NCBI GenBank assembly: GCA_003991915.1
Contig: RQTK01000323.1
Coordinates: forward strand, 1 to 64,000
Length of the DNA stretch: 64,000 bases
Reading direction: 5' to 3'
Source of the DNA: Elysia chlorotica
Taxonomy: Eukaryota > Mollusca > Gastropoda > Plakobranchidae
Shown here: positions 46,501 to 56,730 of the stretch, in pieces
Position numbering within the stretch: the stretch's first letter is position 1
How the letters are laid out: each line of letters opens with the position of its first letter
Notes under the pieces: generated by a model
What the model was told of the DNA's origin: nothing
What the model saw: the letters and a program-made list of their open reading frames with translations, nothing else
The model's database searches: none
Translations under genes and position numbers: made by a program

Positions 46501-48297
46501 TCAGTCAGGTTGGACAGCAAACTGGAAAGGGGGAGGAGAATGGTAATAATTGCTCGGGTTCCAGTGATGCCCCATCCCTTTCTATAGTGTAATCATACGT
46601 TCATACTGTACACAGACAGGGGCTCAGGTAGGGAGGGTGGTACATATTGAATTGGTACCAATGGGGGTAAGGAGAGAGTGATGGGAGACTTAAAAGGGTT
46701 CTTTTTTTGCTGGCTTTGCAGCATTGTGTGTCCCACTGTATCATGTTTCTTCTAAGTGGAAATTTATTAAGTGCAGTAGAGGATAATGTAGACTTTACAA
46801 ATGAATCTCCTTGGTTAGCTACATGTGTCAACTGTCATCAAGCTGAAAACTTCATGATATCAGGCATCACTTGCTCAAGATAGCCACGGATATACATGGA
46901 GACAATATCGAGTGTTAAAAATTGAGTTTAATTCCCTTTATAATAGACTGTAACAAGAAAATGTGAAAGTATGTCCTAGGACTAAGGCGAGAAGATCAAG
47001 TTAAATGAAAATCAATTATGCAGTGTGTATCGTATATATGCGATAAAAGTAGTTGTTTATTTTCTGACCATAGTGATGGTACTATCTCCAAGGGGTGTAC
47101 AACTTTAAAACATGGGTTTTATAAAAGATCAAGTTATGTGTCCTTCTCACTGGACTGTGATAGAATTTCTGTAAGAATTAAGATCCAGTTGAGTGATAAT
47201 CAACTTCAGAGACATGGGTTGTTGTTTTTTCATAGCCCACTTTATACTTAAGGCTTGAGACTGAACCTCCTCTTGAAAAAAATAATTGTTAACCAAAGTG
47301 TGATGTAGACAGCTGGTCTGCTCTGCCTGGGGCAAATGTCCATACAGTGTTTATTGATTACTAGCCTGATCAAACATGTCCTGTTTGCATTTCAAAGAGT
47401 ATAAAGCCATTCTTATCCAATTTTTGTTGAATTTGTCCATTGACATTCTGTGGTGTGCTTTGTGATAAAATGGATTTAGAAGAATTTGAAGAAGTCGCCA
47501 TTTCAAAATAACTTAGGTCACAGTCACTTTTTAAATCTTCTCAGGATAAATGATTGAACTGTACTTGCACTACTTTGTTGGTTGTTTTTTTTCCTTTGAA
47601 AATTGACTTTGGTGCACATTAATTTAAAATTGTTTAACGTAACATGGTATAACATTTGTTCCTTTTTTTTTTCGAACCAACCAATATCTCAGAAAAAGAA
47701 ATGTGAAAACCCCTTTAATGTGCAATGAAAATGTCTTACAAATAAACAAAATAATTATAGTGCATGGTTGCATGCGTATGAACTTATTACACCTGAATTT
47801 TTTAGATGTGTCATAAATAGGCTAGATTTTATGGTGATGATGATATTGACACACACAAATAAGAGCTCAAGTGAACAATTTTTCCACAAAATATACCAAT
47901 TTTTACTTGTGTCTAAATTTATAATCAGGAATTTATAAAGATTTTCAAACAGTTCCGCATTATTGTTGTTGCTGTTGTCATAGTTTTTTTTTTAATTCTC
48001 TAAATTTATAGACATATAAGAAATATTTCACTGTTGAAAGGGTCAGTTAGGCTGTATGTGCAGTAAACTTAATTCCACTTCAAATCTTAAGATTTTGAAC
48101 CAGTTGGAAAATAAGTACAATGTATACACATTTTCTGTTTATAATGTATGCTTCTGTTTTGTGGGGGGGGGGGTGTTTTTTTTTCAGCATGAATATTTTT
48201 TTCCATTTTTCTTTTTATATCTTTTACAGGGAGTGCACCAAGTAAAGTCTATGGCCAAATGCGAACTGTTGCAGCTAGATCAGCGAGCAGAATATGA
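39117..48297 (+). CDS. PNO1: RNA-binding protein PNO1 (partner of NOB1), apparent frameshift in exon 1
   Basis: KH-domain factor needed for small-ribosomal-subunit maturation. It binds pre-40S rRNA and partners the endonuclease NOB1 in nucleolus and cytoplasm. Exons: 39117-39277, 40677-40823, 41195-41278, 41922-41982, 44990-45107, 45677-45747 and 48230-48297. Exons 2-7 join cleanly to 182 residues matching the family: [59 protein letters not shown] (GKNG is the KH GXXG loop), [15 protein letters not shown] and [17 protein letters not shown]. In exon 1 the ATG frame ([14 protein letters not shown]..., ...KQPSMDTGD) and the frame entering exon 2 ([18 protein letters not shown]) both look like PNO1 but differ by one base. 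One missing base near 39222-39224 would explain it. Expected full length is about 236 residues (human 252). PNO1 intron 4 contains another gene on the opposite strand. Confidence 0.93.
39293..39425. repeat. (TTC)n/(GAA)n repeat in PNO1 intron 1
   Basis: About 30 TTC units (39293-39384), then a degenerate TTC/TCT stretch to about 39425. It starts 15 bp after the exon 1 donor (GTATGT at 39278). Confidence 0.97.
42083..42393. repeat. 311-bp direct repeat, copy 1 (PNO1 intron 4)
   Basis: Begins AGTTATACCAAAGATGTAGA and ends ATCTGTGATGTATTGAGA. It differs from the copy at 43188-43495 by only about four bases. Confidence 0.93.
42394..43187. other. Interior between direct repeats with promoter-like motifs
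   Basis: About 795 bp that is less AT-rich than its surroundings. It contains GCCGCCAT (42744-42751) and AAAATGGCGGC (42785-42795), two YY1-like words facing opposite ways, and a TATAAATA (43033-43040). No long reading frame of credible composition. Confidence 0.5.
43188..43495. repeat. 311-bp direct repeat, copy 2
   Basis: Near-identical partner of 42083-42393, followed after about 23 bp by a TC microsatellite. No target-site duplication is seen outside the pair. Confidence 0.93.
43518..43570. repeat. (TC)n microsatellite
   Basis: Uninterrupted CT dinucleotide run. Confidence 0.97.
43920..44535 (-). CDS. Short THAP-type zinc-finger gene or remnant nested in PNO1 intron 4
   Basis: Two minus-strand exons, 44411-44535 and 43920-44010, join with GT-AG (GAAAG/GTAAG, CATTAG/GTGC) to an open frame of 71 residues. 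Exon 1 has the THAP start pattern: CGAINC (C-x4-C), then [12 protein letters not shown]. Exon 2 continues [16 protein letters not shown], the usual Trp-containing continuation. THAP domains are DNA-binding C2CH zinc fingers of about 90 residues, found in transcription factors and P-element-type transposases. Here the expected C-x2-H pair and the AVPTIF-like end are missing: the frame stops after [13 protein letters not shown]. It may be a decayed gene, or an unseen splice (for example at AATAA/GTGTCA) may lead to further exons. It is transcribed opposite to PNO1. Confidence 0.6.
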
Positions 48298-48328
48298 TAA
48301 TTTTGTATTTGTTGGATAAAACTGTGAC

Positions 48329-48334
48329 AATAAA
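48329..48334 (+). terminator. PNO1 polyadenylation signal
   Basis: AATAAA 32 bp after the PNO1 stop codon. The next T-rich stretch is at about 48350. Confidence 0.65.
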
Positions 48335-49108
48335 GAATGTACATATATAAATTTTAATTTTTGTCTTGGGTTTTGCTGCTCTATATTGAAATTCGTGCTG
48401 TTTCAAGGTTTGTCTGTGTGTGTGTGTTTGTTTGTTGTTTTTAATAGTTGTTGTTTTTTATTTTTTATATACCCCTTTTAAAAATGTACCCCCTATCTTT
48501 CCCTGAGTCTCTCTTTACCCCTCTTTCTCTCTCTCTCTCTCTCTCTCTCCCTATTAAACATCCATTCACAATTTAAACGTGAAGCTTATATGAACCAGAC
48601 AATCCACCTAGATTTATCCTCCCACTAATGAATATTATTTTCTACAAGTCCTAACCAGGTTTGAGGTGTTACGTTTTTTCTATTCTTTTTTTTTTTGTTA
48701 ATTATTTGCTCTGCTTTAAAACAATGTGAGGACAGTTGCCACTGGCTCGGTGGTTGGCATGCTGCAGTGTACAGCGTAACAAAAACTTCCTATTGAACTG
48801 CAACATGTTGCACTCTGGCTTATAGCTGACTGTGGTTTATGACCAGTCAGCACATAGTTACTCTTTTGTTTCCTGAGGAAGATTTATGGTGTCATTTTTA
48901 ACAAATTATTTCATGATTGTAGATTTCATTATCACTACTGCAAATTTATACGACTGTTAGTGTTACTACATGTATCAAGTAGAACTGAAATTTTTAGGTC
49001 TTTTTCCGCATTGGTTAGAAGTAGGCTTGTAGTGAAAATTACCGAAATGATAGTGCTTTGTGGATTGATAACCTTCGACTTGTAAATGGATCGGCACTGA
49101 ATGGTCTT

Positions 49109-49142
<34 letters not shown>

Positions 49143-49796
49143 ATGTACCTCTATTACGACTGCTCATGTACGACGCCACCATTACAACTACTACCATTAC
49201 CACTACCACCACTGATACTAATACTACATGTATAAAAATACTGATCCTATTTGATTTTTTTTTTTTTTTTGCTGACTAACATTCAGTGGGTGGTTAAAAT
49301 AAGATATTGAACCACTGATATGTAAACAATTTTTTGAAAATCTTATGGTGTTGTAATGCTGTGTCTTCAAGACTAACATCTAGCAACTTATGAGACATGA
49401 TAATATGCGTATGGCGCAGACATAAGATAGAAACAGGGAGACTTGATAAGGGACACTTGATTGTCTTGAAGAGAAGACGTATTCTCAAAAATAAATACAA
49501 AAACAAAAAACTCAGCGATTTAAGTTAACAAACAAAAAAAACAACGATCAAAAAAACGTCATGCACCGCTGTCGCTACCTTTTTTAGGTAGGGTAGTAAG
49601 TTAAAGGAGGCGACAAATCTAGATCTATGCCCTGTGCCCTATATTACACAAACTAAAGTTTACTCTACCGCGAAAAATAATAATAATTATTATTATAGTA
49701 ATAATAAACGGGGGCCAAAGTCTTGCATGGTTCAAAGACTCGACATGTGCGCCAAAGAAATGTACAGATTGATACATGTACATGTAGCGGGACTGG

Positions 49797-50310
49797 CTGG
49801 AGACCAGAGACAAGAGATCAATGGCCAGTTACCAGAGACCAGTGTTTTATGAGACTAAAAGAGGCCACAGACCAATGTTCTATGATACCAGAGACCACAT
49901 ACCACAGCAGACCAGTGTTTTATGAGACTAGAGACCGGAGACCACATACGATCAGTGTTTTTTAGACCAGAGACCACACACCACAGACCTGTGTTTTATG
50001 AGATCAGATACCACAGACCGGTGTTTTATGAAACCAGAGACCACATACCAGTGTTTTATGAGACCAGAGACCACATACCACGGATCAGTGTATGAGACAA
50101 CATACCAGTGTTTTACATGTATGAGACCCGAGACTAGATACCGGAGATCAGATACCACAGACCAGTGTTTTATGAGACCAGAGACTAGAGACCACATACC
50201 ACAGACCAGTGTTTATGAGACCAGAGACCACATACCACAGACCTGTGTTTCATGAGATCAGATACCACAGACCAGTGTTTGATGAGAAAAGAGACCAATG
50301 TTTTTATGAG
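49797..50310. repeat. Degenerate minisatellite (about 35-55 bp units)
   Basis: Repeated words ACCAGTGTTTTATGAGACCA, GAGACCACATACCACAG and AGATCAGATACCACAG in variable order, about a dozen units. It is nearly free of stops in several frames on both strands, which creates misleading reading frames. Confidence 0.9.
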
Positions 50311-50395
50311 GCCGGCGGTAGGCCTACATGTATCATGTACGAGTTACAAGTCATACTAAACTGGATCAACAGTCGATCTAAATGCGTCACTCTCG

Positions 50396-50398
<3 letters not shown>

Positions 50399-50438
<40 letters not shown>

Positions 50439-50474
50439 AGTCTGTCTGTCTGTCTGTCTGTTTGTCTGCCTGCA

Positions 50475-50552
<78 letters not shown>
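50399..50552. repeat. (TGTC)n and (TC)n microsatellite
   Basis: TGTC tetranucleotides from 50399 to about 50518, with a few point changes, then a TC run to about 50552. Confidence 0.97.
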
Positions 50553-50556
<4 letters not shown>

Positions 50557-51261
50557 TCTCAGCTGCATAGCACCCGTGCCTTTTGATAAGACCACCAGGT
50601 AACAGATGTCGACACAATCTGCGACATATTGCAGTATCCAATTAGAAGGTAATTAATGGATATGAGCCTGGTGGATCAAAGGTTTACGTGCATTTGTTTG
50701 GTATTGCTGGTTTTTTTCCCTGTAAAAATGAGCGATATCCTGGCAATGAAAATTGTGCAACATATGGCGAAAGTTACTTTGGTTCTGGGTCGGCATTCTT
50801 CCTTTTTCTTTCCTCTTCCACAATAACCATGCAAATATTGACATGCACCCACCCATTCCTTCTTCCTCCGACTTCCTTGTCTTGTAATATATTTTTTGAA
50901 TTTTTTTTTCAGATTACAAGACCGTCCATAAATTGCACAATTCCATTTCACCTTCCCGTTTGATTTGTCTAATAGCTTTGATGTATGGTAATTTTTTTCT
51001 AATGTGTCTGGTACAGTCTTGACAATAAATCAATACAAATGAATATATATGCATTAAGATAAGGTAAAATATTATTCGATGTCTGTTTATTACCCGAGAT
51101 TCTAGTATGTGTATACCTGACGGGAGTTTTGTTTTGTAAATGTTTTATGACGTTTTGGCGATCTATGTGAATACATGTATATAATAAGGTTTCTGCTACA
51201 AGTTAAATGAGCTAAATCCAGTAAATTCTAATAATCGAAATGAATGAACAGACGACGGTAA

Positions 51262-51303
51262 CGGAAGTCACATGATCACTCATGGCCATTGGCCAAGATG
51301 GCG
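51262..51303 (+). promoter_or_regulatory. Promoter element cluster upstream of the GPR180-like gene
   Basis: Within 42 bp are CGGAAGT (ETS-like, 51262-51268), GTCACATGATC (E-box-like, 51267-51277), ATTGG (inverted CCAAT, 51289-51293) and AAGATGGCG (YY1-like, 51295-51303). The start codon is 184 bp further on. Confidence 0.5.
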
Positions 51304-51486
51304 AACATCAGATACTCGTCAACAAATGACTTTCCACTGTACTGCTCACTCCGTTTTACCATTTTAATACAAAGATAAATAACAAATGTTAAAACCAATT
51401 GATAGCGGTGTTAAAATTAATTCTTTTCACCCCTATAGTTTATATTTGAGCCAGCAATAAATGAAAATAGATCTATCTCAGTTACC

Positions 51487-54400
51487 ATGGGTGCTGTGTT
51501 TTGGATGGTTCTAGTTGCGTGTACTTTCGATTCCACCAGCCAAGCGCTACATTTATCAGGATCCTGGAATAGTAACGACTTTTACGTGTTTCTTGCAAAA
51601 TTTGGTTTTCAAAAGACAGACCCCAAAGAACTTGAGAAAACTCAAGGATTTATCTTTGGAAACATAACAGCAACAGGTTCGAGCAATAGAACAAACCTTC
51701 TAACCTTAGTTGTTGTTGATAGTGAATATTTCTTAGAATTCTATGGAAATAGTACTCTTCCTTCTGAACATGCATGTCCTGTTATGTTCAACAAGTTGGA
51801 TACCATCGCCTTTGACTATATTTGTAAACCTAATGGCATGGAAGATTTCTTGAGAAAAGTACCTTGTCCAAGACACAGTTTCTGTGTGGATGAAGATGAT
51901 CCCAACAATGTTGTAAAGGGCTATCAATTTACTTACAAAGTACGAGATGTTCAAAGACCAAGGTGAGCATTGCTTTAGATTTAGATTTTGATATGGGGAA
52001 TTTTTTTGTCTGTCCAAATGAAACTTTTTTTTAGGATTTAATAGAGTCAGTTTTCGCACCTAATAATTTATTAAAATTTAATTGACTGGCTACACAAAAA
52101 AAGCAACTAAAATTACTAAGGTGAGCTTACGAGTTGATTTATAAATCTATAGGCCTAGTACTTCAAACCATTTGCTGAAGAAATGAGGGGAAATACATAT
52201 ATACAAAAGCCTAATGATAACAAAAACTACCATGAAGAGGTGTTCACTGTTTGTACTAAGATTTAAAAATAAAATTTTTTCATTTTTCAATGAATTCCTA
52301 ACAATTAAAAAAAAATTCAGCTTTTGCACTCACAAGATTACTGTGTTGTTTTGAACTGACAGTCAGATCAAATTAACTGATCCTTTTTAACCCAGGAGAA
52401 CCAGCAAGTAGCATCTAGCTCATTTTAAAGAACTTTTTGCACTCAGAAATTTCATGATTTAACTCGTTTCACTTTCACTTGCAATGAGCAATCTTTAATA
52501 ATGATTGAAATTTTAAAGGCAGATTAGACAGTCAGATGAATATTTTTTATGAATTTCTTTGTTTCTTAAAGTGATATTATTACCTGGGACCCATTTATAA
52601 ACCCAAACCACTCTGACAGTTTTATGTCGGATTAAGACAGTAAAGCTAGAATTACCTTATTTACCCACTTTTTTGTATGAAAAAGTTGGAATTTTGTTTT
52701 TATATCTCCAACTATGGTTGTTAAATCCTGACAACTTATTCTTATAAATAGCTTATAATAAATAAATAATTAATAACCAAAAGAAAACAAAATTACAAAT
52801 TTTCTTTTTAAAAACTCATACATCATTGGGCAACTCGATTTGCATAGCACTCACCGTTATACATTTCTGGACAAGGCTTATTAAATTGTGTTTTCCGTAC
52901 AACATGATTTAAAAAATACATGTCAGTGAACATGACCAATTCAGCATATATTTTATGTTCATATTTATATTGTAAAGCATAAATTTGCACATGAACTAAA
53001 TCTATTACCCACGAGAAGGACTTTATATGGATTTTTTAAATAATTTTCAGATTCTGGTACCTAAGCTTTGTTGCCTGCAATCGAGACACAACAAAAAGGG
53101 AATGTGCGTGGCAGTCCAGTAAAGACGTCAGTGTTTCCATTGACTACGACATCTGGCTGGTGAATGGCGATCCGTCTATGAAAGGCCTCAACCCGTTTGA
53201 GCATCAGTTCTCATTTGAATTCCACAATGTATTTGAAATTCACCTCATCGCAGGGATTTTGTGCATCGCCATCTTCCTTCTTTGGCTGTATGCCTTTAGC
53301 TCACAAAAACATCTTACCACCTGGCTCTTCTCAGCCTCCCTGTGTGGAGAAATCTTCAGCATATTTTTGACGTTGACACATGTGTGCATTTATGCCGTTA
53401 ACGGTGTGGGTGCTGAGTGGTTGAACCATTTAGGAAAACTGCTCAACCTTGCCACAGAGTGCTTGTTTGTTTTGCTGCTGCTCCTGCTGGCGAAAGGCTT
53501 GGGCATCACGACAGACCAGTTCAAATGGAAGTCACTGATGGTCTCTCTGTGGGCAGCGTACACTCTGCTCAGCGTGTTTCTCTATGTTTGGAATTTGGTG
53601 AGTGTTTGAACTTATGCCGAATTCGTCCCCTACTGGTTAGAACTTAGATTGATGTCAGTATTTATTTGACCATCTGAGAGAGGAGTCTAGGTCTCGCCAC
53701 CCTGCTACATGTGTGGCAGCATATAAAATTGTCAGATTTCAGTCTTGGGGCCTGTCCGCAGTAAAGCCTATTTAGTGCTAAGATTGGACGTTAAGCAACC
53801 AACTCAACTCAACTCATATTAGGCTGCCACTAACACTTTTTAAAACTGCATCTTTTATATACCTGGATTAACAACGAAATATTCTAATTGAATATTTAAA
53901 ATATTCAATATTTGCACATGTTAACTTGTCTTTTGTGCTTGAAGACAGCAGATTATAGGGAATAAAACATTTATTTACCTCGTAATTATGTTTTTTCCCT
54001 ATCCAAGATTGCACATTGTCAAGAAAAGGAAAGTTTTAGTGAGAATCTAAGCCCTTGAAGAATCATAGAATCATAGAATGGTGTAATTGCAAACTTGAAT
54101 TAGATTTTTAAATTTAATTTTACTATTTTTAGGTTAAATCTTAGTTTTGTAGTACTAAGTAAGTTTTAAATCCTATCATTACCACATTAGAGAAAAATTT
54201 AAGAAAAAAGAAATTGGTATCTAAACTAAATGAGTATGGTTTAAAAAAAATGTTTTTGGCAACTCTACTATGATTTAATGCAGTTCGGTTTTAATTGTTT
54301 TTACAAGTAATAATATTTTGTTCTGGGGTTGCATTAAGCTGTTACAAAGTGATGCTAGCTTTCTGTGATTTCAGAATTTTCAGTACATAAAAAAATTAGG

Positions 54401-56730
54401 TTTAGTAATAGTGTGTTTAGGGGTAATTCATGATTCAATTTAAATGTTATGATCACTTTATATGCAAAAGGGTTTTAGTTATTCCACAAACCCCACATTC
54501 TCAGTCTGCTCTTTAGAACTAAATAAGCCAGCAGGCTCCTCTTATTCAATCTTCAAATAAAAATTTTCATAAGTTAGAATTAATACAAAAAGGGACTCAT
54601 AATTTTAGTTTATAAAGTGTGTGTGTGTTGTTTTTTTTTTTAAATTAGATATATATTCTCTTGCTGCAGTGATCAGCCACAGTCAGAAAAATAAATTTAG
54701 ATGTATTTGAATTATTAAAAAAAAAAAATGACTTTAAATTCAGGGACAAAACTTGAAAAAGAGAATATTAAATTTGATTGATATTTGTTTTTGTTGTTTA
54801 TTAAAATAAATTGTTCTTATTATCAAATGAATTAGAAGTTTGATCAAATTTAGATTATCCTTTTAAAAGGTTTATTAATTTTAAACTTTAAAATTGTGTT
54901 GATTTTCAGGTAGAGATAGAGAGTATAATCTCCAACACGCCAGAGTGGCAGTCCTGGCCGGGCTACGCGATGCTGGCCTTCCGCCTGATTGTCATGGTCT
55001 TGTTCCTGCTTCAGCTGCGACATACTTACGGCAACACAGACAGAGAAGACCTCTCATTCGTCGCACACTTCGGGGCTTTTTCTCTCGTCTGGTTCTCCTA
55101 CTTACCAGCTCTGGCTCTCATAACAACGCAAGTGTCACCATTGTGGCGCTACAAAACCATTCTCAGTGAGTGACCGTGTTTTGATTAAAAGATTCTCCTT
55201 TTTTTTATTTTGAGTTGGTCAAGGCCAGCACTTTGTGCGTGGAGCTTTGAATGGAAAGAGGGGAGTTATCCCTTTTTTTTTAGAAACTTAAATGAATGAT
55301 GCAAGTGAGTTGGGTGGTAACCTTTTGAAGATAGGCACCAAAAGATCATCACAATTTAACAACAATACAATATGAATCAATAATATTTAAATTATATATA
55401 TATTTTTTAGACTTTTATGGTTCAATAATAGTATTCTTATCTATTTTGTGGTGTTTATAATGAAAGAATGTTTCTTTTGCAGTCTTGTTCATAATCTTGC
55501 TGCTGATGAAATTGATAGAAAAAATTGTAAAACACGTTAACCCTGTGCAACCTCCTCCCCCCTCACCTTTCAATTTTTGATCCTTTCTAAGCTGTTTAAA
55601 AATGTTATTGATGTATTCTGTCATGGAACCCTTCCATCTAATTGTTTGAGGTGGTAGATAGCGTATAAGTTTCAAGAATTAGTTGTTTTTTTTTTTTTCG
55701 TCGACTGGTGTGAATTGGGGAGCAATCACGTACATCACACTGAAAATGAAGTTTACATTAAATAAAAACAAATCTATTTAAAACGAAAATTACAAACACC
55801 CTCCGCCCCCCAGCTTAAATACTATTTTTTTGTATTATAACCTGACTTCCTTACAACAAAGTCACGATACTCTGCTTTTTCTTGTTTGTCTCCAGGCATT
55901 AGTTATGCAGTTGATATTCTGGCCTATGCCGTCCTTGTTCATTTGTTCTGGCCAGCAAAATCCATTTTGATCCTGGTAGAGGGGGAACGACCTCTTCAAA
56001 TGTATGATCTGGAAATAACAGGTAAAGTGACTCAACACTGAACATTTCACTGGATTGTCTTAACAGTGTGAATTATGCGTGAACATATTTTAAATTATAA
56101 AAAGAAATTAAGATTAGGGCTGTTGACTTACAATATGCTTTCTGTTTTTCGTGCAACACCAGGCCTGCAAGAAGACATGGAGAAAACAGAGCTTACATTT
56201 GTCACTTTTACACTTAGGGAAATCATAATTTATTTATCACATACGTAACAGTACTACTACTACTGTAAATTGACCTACAAAACACTTTTTGTTTTCTGTG
56301 TAACACCTGGCCCGCTAAAAGACATGGAGATAACCAGTGCTTACATTTGCCACCTTTACACTTAGGGAAATCATAGTTTATTTATTACATACATAATACC
56401 ACTACTCACCATTGTTTTTTCTGTAAGTTGACCTACAAAACACTTTCTGTTTTCCGTGTAACACCAGGTCTACTAGATGACATGCAGGAGACGACGCTGT
56501 TCAACCAGGAGGAGATGGAGATGGATAACCTGGCGGAGGGCAGTACAGTCTTGCCCGAGTCGGAGACTTCAAGCAGCAAGCAGAGCAACGGACCGAGGGA
56601 CGGGTCTAATGGTCACGCTGTAGGGAACGGATCGGCCGTCAGACGTAATGGATCGGCCACGCACACCAACGGAGGTGTCGTCCCGTTCCACGACGATCCA
56701 GACTCTGACATGGAGAACAGTGGGCTGTGA
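51487..56730 (+). CDS. GPR180-like seven-transmembrane protein
   Basis: Five exons, 51487-51962, 53051-53597, 54910-55165, 55896-56021 and 56468-56730, join in phase to 555 residues. Residues 1-20 form a signal peptide (MGAVFWMVLVACTF... ending SQA). Residues about 21-220 form an extracellular or luminal domain with N-glycosylation sequons (NIT, NRT, NST) and several cysteines. Seven hydrophobic helices follow, beginning IHLIAGILCIAIFLLWLYAF at about 223 and ending in DILAYAVLVHLFW. The last exon adds an acidic, Ser/Asn-rich cytoplasmic tail. This layout fits the GPR180/TMEM145 family (rhodopsin-like GPCR transmembrane domain), and the membrane-proximal stretch NPFEHQFSFEF resembles GPR180 NPFDHFSAGE. 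In vertebrates GPR180 is linked to vascular intima thickening and TGF-beta signalling. The molluscan role is unknown. The tail of about 90 residues is longer than in vertebrate GPR180. Confidence 0.82.
53625..53815 (+). mobile_element. SINE copy, head degraded (intron of GPR180-like gene)
   Basis: CCCTACTGGTTAGAACTTAG, GAGAGAGGAGTCTAGGTCTC, GTGTGGCAGCATATAAAATT, CAGTCTTGGGGCCTGTCC and GATTGGACGTTAAGC plus CAACT repeats appear in family order. The tRNA-like head is missing. Confidence 0.85.
56141..56480. repeat. Tandem copies of exon 5 acceptor region (GPR180-like gene)
   Basis: Three related segments hold TTTCTGTTTTTCGTGCAACACC and following exon-like GACATGGAGA words (shortened core: GTGCAACACCAGG), at about 56141, 56288 and 56440, roughly 150-160 bp apart. 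The third is the real acceptor of exon 5. The first keeps CCAG/G and about 25 bp resembling the exon start. In the second, AG is changed to TG. Confidence 0.8.

Larger units (their letters stand above)
48335..51260. other. Intergenic, simple repeats only
   Basis: Contains an ACT trinucleotide run (49108-49142), the 49797-50310 minisatellite and the 50399-50552 tetranucleotide/dinucleotide run. A word near 48738 (CACTGGCTCGGTGGTTGGCA) may be another SINE head. No gene recognised. Confidence 0.6.

Noticed and set aside
50209..50641. Long Ser/Leu/Val/Cys and Arg/Glu/Asp/Thr frames
   Set aside because: Translation of TGTC and TC microsatellites.
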